From contig CAKSWA010000018.1 of assembly GCA_934511165.1 (NCBI GenBank), forward strand, positions 1 through 42,694: a stretch of 42,694 nucleotides of DNA, in the 5' to 3' direction. Every line of letters begins with the position of its first letter. Within the stretch, counting starts at the first letter, position 1. This document shows, one piece after another, positions 38,451-42,694 of the stretch. The translations under genes were made by a program, and so were the position numbers. The notes beneath the pieces are model-generated. The model saw only the letters and a list, made by a program, of their open reading frames with translations, had not been told where the DNA came from and searched no databases. Origin of the DNA: an uncultured Oscillospiraceae bacterium. Lineage in GTDB: Bacteria; Bacillota; Clostridia; Oscillospirales; Oscillospiraceae.

Positions 38451-39659
38451 ATGAAGTATTCCGAGTCCGAGATCCGGCAATATGTCGCAGAAGAGGACGT
38501 TAAATTCCTCCGCATGACGTTTTTTGATATGGCCGGAAACCAGAAGAATATGTCCATTCTGCCGGACGCGCTCGACCGCGCGTTTTCCACCGGCATCGCG
38601 TTTGACGCCTCCGCCGTCCCCGGCTTCGGTGATGAGCTGCACTCGGATCTCTTTTTGCAGCCGGACACCTCGACACTCTGCCTGCTTCCGTGGCGGCCAG
38701 ATCACGGGCGCGTGGCTCGTCTCTTCTGCCGCGTCCTGCACTCGGACGGCACGCCCTTTGAGGGTGACTGCCGTGCTCTTCTGCAAAAGGCGGTGGACGA
38801 TGCCGCGGCGATGGGCGTTTCGTTTGCGTTCGGCTCGGAGATGGAGTTCTATCTCTTCCGCCGCGACGAGAACGGCGAGCCGACCACGATCCCCTACGAC
38901 CGCGCCGGGTACATGGACATTGCGCCCGAGGACAAGGGCGAGAACGTCCGCCGTGAGATCTGCCTGACGCTCGAGCAGATGGGCATCCGCCCGGAGTGCT
39001 CCCACCACGAGCAGGGGCCGGGGCAGAACGAGATCGACTTCCGGTACGCCGAGCCCATCAAGGCTGCGGACGACGCAGTCACGTTCCGCACGGTCGTGAA
39101 CACCGTCGCCGTGCGCAACGGTCTTGCCGCCGACTTCTCCCCGAAGCCGCTGCGCAGCGAGCCGGGCAACGGCATGCACATCAATCTCTCCGCCCGCAGC
39201 GAATCCGGCGAGGACATCATGCCGCACGTGATTGCCGGCATTCTCTCCCATGTTTCCGATATGACCGCGTTCCTCAACACCACGGCGGCCTCCTACCAGC
39301 GCTTCGGCAGCTACAAAGCGCCGCGGTATATCTCCTGGTCGAGCGAGAACCGCTCCCAGCTCATCCGCATCCCCGCCGCCGAGGGTGAGTACCGCCGCGC
39401 GGAGCTCCGCTCCCCCGACCCGATCTGCAACCCGTATATTGCCTATACGCTCCTCATCTACGCCGGGCTCGACGGCATCCGCCGCCGCGCAGAACTGCCC
39501 GCGAGCGCAGACATCAACTTCTACACCGCGTCGGAGGACATCCGCGCGCAGTATAAGACCCTGCCCGCGACGCTCGCCGACGCGAAAGCCGCGGCGAGAG
39601 AGAGCGAATTTATCGCTTCGTCCCTGCCGCGGACCGTCATCGAGTATTACACGAAGTAA
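38451..39659 (+). CDS. glnA: Glutamine synthetase (GlnA family)
   Basis: A 402-residue glutamine synthetase of the GS I family, somewhat shorter than the usual 440-470 residues. It has the N-terminal beta-grasp part (KFLRMTFFDMAGNQKNMSI), the metal/glutamate motif FGSEMEFYLF, SHHEQGPGQNEIDFRYAEP and NGMHINLSAR, and the phosphate/ATP segment SSENRSQLIRIPAAEGEYRRAELRSP-type, seen here as two adjoining short motifs. The ATG at 38451 follows GGCAGGAGCAGC; the open frame reaches further upstream inside the previous gene. Together with the synthase subunits it forms a full GS-GOGAT ammonia-assimilation unit. Confidence 0.94.
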   Translation: MKYSESEIRQYVAEEDVKFLRMTFFDMAGNQKNMSILPDALDRAFSTGIAFDASAVPGFGDELHSDLFLQPDTSTLCLLPWRPDHGRVARLFCRVLHSDGTPFEGDCRALLQKAVDDAAAMGVSFAFGSEMEFYLFRRDENGEPTTIPYDRAGYMDIAPEDKGENVRREICLTLEQMGIRPECSHHEQGPGQNEIDFRYAEPIKAADDAVTFRTVVNTVAVRNGLAADFSPKPLRSEPGNGMHINLSARSESGEDIMPHVIAGILSHVSDMTAFLNTTAASYQRFGSYKAPRYISWSSENRSQLIRIPAAEGEYRRAELRSPDPICNPYIAYTLLIYAGLDGIRRRAELPASADINFYTASEDIRAQYKTLPATLADAKAAARESEFIASSLPRTVIEYYTK

Positions 39660-39688
39660 AACCACTGACAAGCTTTTGGGGAAGAGGA

Positions 39689-40270
39689 ATGCGCGTGGAG
39701 TATCTGCCGCGAACTTACAGCGTGCTGTCCGTGGCCGCTGCGGAAAAATTTCATACGTCCCTGCGCGAGCTGCTCCCTGCCGGGCGGTACGATCCCGTCC
39801 ACGGCGCGTTCGACGCCGCGGAAGCCCGGCGGCGCATTCTGGAAAGCCGGTACGATATCATCGTGATCAGCGCGCCGCTGCGCGACGAATTCGGCACGCA
39901 CCTCGCGCAGCACTTTGCCGAAAATTCCGGCGCGGGGATTCTCCTTCTGGTGAAGCCGGAGTATTTCTCCGATGTCTCCGCGCAGGTGACGCCCCTCGGC
40001 GTGCTGACGCTTGAGAAACCAACGTCTCCGCAGCTGATGCTGCAGTGCATGGAGCTTCTCTGCGGCACGCGCGAGCGCCTGCGGCGCATGGAACAGAAGA
40101 GCGCCTCCATTGAGGATAAAATGGCGGAGATCCGTCTCGTAAACCGCGCCAAATGGATGCTCATCGAAAAGCAGGGCATGTCCGAGCAGGACGCGCACCG
40201 CTATATCGAAAAGCAGGCCATGGATCGCTGCGTACCAAAGCGCGTCGTGGCTGAAGAGATTTTACGGTAG
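39689..40270 (+). CDS. ANTAR-domain antitermination regulator with pseudo-receiver domain
   Basis: A 193-residue RNA-binding regulator. Residues 1-125 look like a response-regulator receiver. At the position of the phosphoacceptor strand it reads YDIIVISAPL, with no Asp at the end, so phosphorylation is unlikely. Residues about 135-193 are an ANTAR three-helix domain (KMAEIRLVNRAKWMLIEKQG, MSEQDAHRYIEKQAMDRCV, RVVAEEIL). ANTAR proteins bind two-hairpin RNAs with A1/G4 hexaloops and prevent termination. Such RNA precedes glnN, and a related leader precedes this operon, so it probably controls both. The ATG at 39689 has GGGGAAGAGG upstream; a GTG two codons later is possible. It is 29 bases after glnA. 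Confidence 0.93.
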   Translation: MRVEYLPRTYSVLSVAAAEKFHTSLRELLPAGRYDPVHGAFDAAEARRRILESRYDIIVISAPLRDEFGTHLAQHFAENSGAGILLLVKPEYFSDVSAQVTPLGVLTLEKPTSPQLMLQCMELLCGTRERLRRMEQKSASIEDKMAEIRLVNRAKWMLIEKQGMSEQDAHRYIEKQAMDRCVPKRVVAEEILR

Positions 40271-40330
40271 AATTTACACAAAACAGACATCCCGCAAAGC
40301 GGAGTCCGAATAAGAAAACATAGATTTTCC

Positions 40331-40355
40331 CCCCCGCAGACATTGTCTGCGGGGG
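40331..40355. other. GC-rich hairpin after the ANTAR gene
   Basis: A perfect 11-bp stem (40331-40341 with 40345-40355, loop ATT) flanked by TTTT on the left and AAAA on the right, but with no U-run on either strand. It may still end the operon. The stretch 40356-40600 has no gene or structure that I can support. Confidence 0.5.
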
Positions 40356-40600
40356 AAAACTGTTTGCAGCCATTCGCCGAAGAATTTTTTGTTGGAACAA
40401 GGCGGTTTTTCGCGGCAATGCTTTGTGCATTGCAAGGAAAAGGAACACAGTTCCGGCGGAAAAGGCTCGGCGAAGGGGCTACTGGGTCAGTTTTGCGGCC
40501 CCAATTCGGGCTGTAATTTTCAACAAATTTCACTAAGTATCTTTAGTCTTTCCCCCAGTTGTTTTAGTATTTTCAACCAAGTTACACGAAACTCAAAAAA

Positions 40601-40870
40601 AGTGGTGCCTCAAATGAGGCACCACTCAGACTGTCAAAAAAGCCTCGCAGAGTTTGCGCCCGCAGGCGCAAATAGAGTATCAATCATTTTCTCCGGCGAC
40701 ATGCGCGTCGGAGAAAATACCGCTCGGCTCGCAAACGTGCGAGCGGAGCGAGTGCGCTGCGGCGAGCCGCAGCCTTTTCAAACGAGAGCCCAACGCAGTG
40801 GGTCTCGTTTGAGAGCGTGTCAAAAATACTTTTTTGACACGCTCAGTGGTGCCTCAAATGAGGCACCACT
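40601..40870. repeat. Hairpin array bounded by two identical 26-bp palindromes
   Basis: AGTGGTGCCTCA-AA-TGAGGCACCACT occurs at 40601-40626 and again at 40845-40870. Between the copies are six more hairpins: 40653-40672, 40686-40718, 40727-40744, 40756-40773, 40779-40811 and 40813-40844 (15-bp arm around TAC). Nearly every base of the 270-bp element can pair. It encodes no protein I can support. The identical ends suggest a non-autonomous mobile repeat or a structured RNA; no flanking target duplication is obvious. Confidence 0.75.
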
Positions 40871-40892
40871 CGTACGGAAAAAACGAACATAG

Positions 40893-41076
40893 TCAGTACG
40901 GCATGTCGTATTCCTGCGTAAAGCTGAAGCGAAGAACATCCGTTTTATGATAGCATTTAAAGTATTGCAGCGGAACATAGTCCCCGTTGAAGCTGCCGGA
41001 GGTGACCGATTCAAAAAGCATGATCGGCGTCGACTGTGAAACCTTGAGATAGTCTGCCACATCCCGCGGCGAGAAT
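40893..41076 (-). pseudogene. 3' fragment of a GntR-family regulator (UTRA domain end)
   Basis: On the minus strand a 61-codon frame reads like the end of a UTRA ligand-binding domain: DVADYLKVSQSTPIMLFESV, then DYVPLQYFKCYHKTDVLRF, and a stop at 40893. Upstream it meets a stop codon at once and has no start or DNA-binding domain. GntR/UTRA regulators are normally about 240 residues, so about three quarters of the gene is gone. Confidence 0.7.
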
Positions 41077-41226
41077 TACGCCGACGGCCTGAGCGACGAT
41101 CTCTTTGACGGCTGCTCCCCGATCTGCCGCGGTGACGACGGCGAGCTCTATTCCGTCCTCTTCGACTTCGGCGGCGACGCGCCTCGCCCGGTGTTCTGGT
41201 GCAAGGTGGAGGCGGTCAATGAGTGA
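41071..41226 (+). pseudogene. 3' fragment of an unidentified gene next to the XRE gene
   Basis: A plus-strand frame without a start codon reads ENYADGLSDDLFDGC, then GELYSVLFDFGGDAPRPVFW and ends at 41226, overlapping the ATG of the XRE gene by a few bases. The frame is closed by a stop at 41050. Codon use and the overlap look like the true end of a protein gene. I do not know the family. Confidence 0.5.
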
Positions 41227-41389
41227 GATCAAGGCGCTGCGTGAGTCAACCGGACTCACGCAGCGCGCATTCGCCGAGCTGCTCGGCATTCCGAAACGAA
41301 GCATTGAAAACTTGGAGAGCGGCGTTTCCAACCCGCCGGAATACCTCGTCTGCCTCATCCGTTTTTACCTCGAGCACAGGAAGAATTGA
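41219..41389 (+). CDS. Small XRE-family helix-turn-helix protein
   Basis: A 56-residue protein: MSEIKALRESTGLTQRAFAE, then LLGIPKRSIENLESGVSNPP. It is one short helix-turn-helix domain of the kind used as antitoxins or local repressors. The ATG at 41219 follows GGTGGAGG and overlaps the stop of the truncated gene upstream, so it was once the second gene of a coupled pair. With the first gene broken, it may be an orphan antitoxin; the lost partner's nature is not known. Expression would need a promoter I cannot see. Confidence 0.8.
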   Translation: MSEIKALRESTGLTQRAFAELLGIPKRSIENLESGVSNPPEYLVCLIRFYLEHRKN

Positions 41390-41447
41390 AAGAGTTAAGG
41401 GTGTTTTGGGGGTGTCTGGCGTGTTGAGCGAAGTTTCCAAGAAAAGG

Positions 41448-41483
41448 AAAAAGCCTGAAACCATTGAGATTTCAGGCTTTTTT
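41448..41483. terminator. Bidirectional terminator between XRE gene and rRNA/tRNA operon
   Basis: AAAAAGCCTGAAA (41448-41460) pairs with TTTCAGGCTTTTT (41470-41482). T-runs stand on both strands. It ends the small XRE transcript on plus and the rRNA-tRNA operon on minus, beginning at the last base of tRNA-Val. Confidence 0.9.
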
Positions 41484-41559
41484 GGTGGAGACGAATGGGC
41501 TCGAACCATCGACCTCATGCGTGTGAAGCATGCGCTCTAACCAGCTGAGCTACGCCTCC
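41483..41559 (-). tRNA. tRNA-Val (CAC)
   Basis: A 77-base cloverleaf with GGAGGCG acceptor, GCTC D-stem, anticodon loop TTCACAC in a CATGC/GCATG stem, GTTCGAG T-loop and encoded CCA. Last tRNA of the operon. Confidence 0.95.
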
Positions 41560-41589
41560 AAAATACTCTCTGCCGTAAGACAGAGAGTT

Positions 41590-41664
41590 TGGTGACCCGT
41601 ACGGGACTCGAACCCATGTTACCGCCGTGAAAGGGCGGTGTCTTAACCACTTGACCAACGGGCC
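41590..41664 (-). tRNA. tRNA-Glu (TTC)
   Basis: A 75-base cloverleaf with GGCCCGT acceptor, anticodon loop CTTTCAC, T-loop GTTCGAG and encoded CCA. Confidence 0.96.
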
Positions 41665-41675
41665 ATATTTACTTG

Positions 41676-41706
41676 GAAAGGGGACACATCGGAGGATGTG
41701 CCCCCT
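41676..41706 (-). other. Spacer hairpin between tRNA-Met and tRNA-Glu
   Basis: AAAGGGGACACATC pairs with GATGTGCCCCCTTT (one mismatch). It is probably a processing or partial termination site inside the tRNA operon. Confidence 0.5.
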
Positions 41707-41709
41707 TTT

Positions 41710-41786
41710 TGGTAGCGCTGACTGGATTCGAACCGGTGACACTTCGGGTATGAACCGAATGCTCTAGCCAACTGAGCTACAGCGCC
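41710..41786 (-). tRNA. tRNA-Met (CAT), elongator type
   Basis: A 77-base cloverleaf with GGCGCTG acceptor, anticodon loop TTCATAC in a TTCGG/CCGAA stem, and encoded CCA. It has a paired first acceptor base and lacks the three G-C anticodon pairs of initiator tRNA, so elongator Met is favoured. Confidence 0.88.
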
Positions 41787-41874
41787 ATATAAAGCACGAG
41801 AATTATACAAAATTCCCGGTCGCTTGTCAAGAAGTTTTGAGAGTCCGAGCGCCTTATACAGGCGCCCGGGTCTC

Positions 41875-41950
41875 TGGCAGGGGAAGAAGGCTTCGAACCC
41901 TCGGCCTACGGTTTTGGAGACCGCCGCTCTACCAGCTGAGCTATTCCCCT
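41875..41950 (-). tRNA. tRNA-Trp (CCA)
   Basis: A 76-base cloverleaf with AGGGGAA acceptor, anticodon loop CTCCAAA, T-loop GTTCGAA and encoded CCA. A hairpin GCGCCT/AGGCGC lies in the spacer at 41849-41865. Confidence 0.96.
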
Positions 41951-41988
41951 AAATGGACGCATGCGCATCGCAATCGCTGCGCGGATCA

Positions 41989-42065
41989 TGGTGGGCCTTC
42001 AGGGACTCGAACCCCGGACCGACCGGTTATGAGCCGGCTGCTCTAACCAACTGAGCTAAAGGCCC
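41989..42065 (-). tRNA. tRNA-Ile2 (CAT, lysidine type)
   Basis: A 77-base cloverleaf with GGGCCTT acceptor, anticodon loop CTCATAA and encoded CCA. The body and CTCATAA loop resemble Firmicutes tRNA-Ile2, whose C34 is changed to lysidine by TilS so that it reads ATA. Another Met tRNA is the alternative. Confidence 0.8.
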
Positions 42066-42120
42066 ATACCCCTAATACAAAGTACGGGCCGCCACCTTTA
42101 TGGCAGCGGCCCGACCGTTG

Positions 42121-42196
42121 TGGCTCCTCCTGTCTGACTCGAACAGACGACACCGCGGTTAACAGCCGCGTGCTCTACCGACTGAGCTAAGGAGGA
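42121..42196 (-). tRNA. tRNA-Asn (GTT)
   Basis: A 76-base cloverleaf with TCCTCCT acceptor, anticodon loop CTGTTAA, T-loop GTTCGAG and encoded CCA. First tRNA after 5S rRNA. Confidence 0.96.
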
Positions 42197-42203
42197 ATAT
42201 AGC

Positions 42204-42229
42204 GAGCCCGAGGGTTTGGTCTCGGGCTC
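42204..42229 (-). other. Processing hairpin between 5S rRNA and tRNA-Asn
   Basis: A perfect 9-bp stem GAGCCCGAG/CTCGGGCTC with an 8-base loop and no U-run, so probably a processing site rather than a terminator. Confidence 0.5.
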
Positions 42230-42236
42230 ATTGTGT

Positions 42237-42350
<114 letters not shown>

Positions 42351-42469
42351 TGTAAATGGCTACTGCCAAATACTACAATATTGAACCCCTGTTGTCAAGG
42401 GGAAATTTGTCTGCACCCTGAAAACTGAACAATGGGGAGATGAGAGTGGCAAGGCCGCCCTGCATAAAT

Positions 42470-42694
42470 TAAGTCAAGCCCTCGGGTGATTAGTACCGAT
42501 CAGCTGAACACGTTACCGTGCTTACACCTTCGGCCTATCAACGATGTAGTCTACATCGACCCTTACCCCATAAAGGGGGGAGATCTTATCTTTGGGGGAG
42601 TTTCACGCTTAGATGCTTTCAGCGTTTATCTCGTCCAGACGTAGCTACCCAGCTGTGCCGTTGGCACGACAACTGGTGCACCAGAGGTCTGTCC
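42470..42694 (-). rRNA. 23S ribosomal RNA, 3' end (partial)
   Basis: The minus strand matches the last part of 23S rRNA, including GGTAGCTACGTCTGGACGAG-like sequence, AAAGCATCTAAGCGTGAAAC and CGGTACTAATCACCCGAGGG near the 3' end. The gene runs off the right edge. The mature end is placed near 42470. Confidence 0.95.

Noticed and set aside
40601..40870. CRISPR array.
   Set aside because: The hairpins differ in sequence and spacing, and only the outer palindrome recurs. There is no repeat-spacer rhythm and no cas gene.
40389..40892. A 167-codon plus-strand frame after the ANTAR gene, and opposing minus-strand frames.
   Set aside because: The frames run through the hairpin array, have odd composition (Cys, Ser, Phe rich) and no ribosome binding site.

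Overview
The window reads as a chromosome piece from a GC-rich, endospore-forming gut Clostridium relative, most like the Oscillospiraceae. The grounds are a SleB-type cortex-lytic enzyme, a T-box leader in front of thrS, a threonyl-tRNA synthetase without a TGS domain, a split ferredoxin-type glutamate synthase, a type III glutamine synthetase and strong AGGAGG ribosome binding sites. The assignment is an inference from gene content; no 16S sequence is present.

Layout. 1-4.3 kb (+): D-Ala-D-Ala carboxypeptidase, pgi, a small P-loop protein with an RqcP-like S4 protein, and a gamma carbonic anhydrase. 4.3-13.4 kb (-): YitT, DUF362, a zinc-ribbon membrane protein, a truncated DegV gene, a membrane-bound XRE regulator, an array of perfect hairpins, sleB, thrS with its T-box, an acyltransferase-like membrane protein and ychF. 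13.7-27.2 kb: an accessory block of nine genes in three transcription groups. These are a Lon-like protease with two AAA+ modules, a secreted SH3 protein that looks like a polymorphic toxin with a small possible immunity partner, an M50 membrane protease, a SecD-P1-like membrane protein, a PcfJ-like protein, a YbjN-like protein, a Ser/Thr kinase and an unknown helical protein. This is the best candidate for an undescribed system. 27.3-32.6 kb (-): an autoregulated-looking XRE operon, small membrane and GNAT genes, and a YoaK-U32 peptidase-HAAS operon.

32.7-40.3 kb is a nitrogen-assimilation island. glnN (GS III) runs left. The operon of glutamate synthase amidotransferase, FMN and GXGXG subunits, glnA and an ANTAR regulator runs right. 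Both divergent leaders have a near-consensus promoter followed by a terminator that competes with a short hairpin carrying an A1/G4 hexaloop. The glnN leader has two such loops, the form expected of an ANTAR antitermination target, so the last gene of the operon probably controls both leaders.

40.3-41.4 kb holds a palindrome-bounded hairpin array, two decayed gene ends meeting at a junction, and a small XRE gene. 41.4-42.7 kb is the end of an rRNA operon on the minus strand: 3' end of 23S, 5S, then tRNA-Asn, Ile2, Trp, Met, Glu and Val, ending at a bidirectional terminator.
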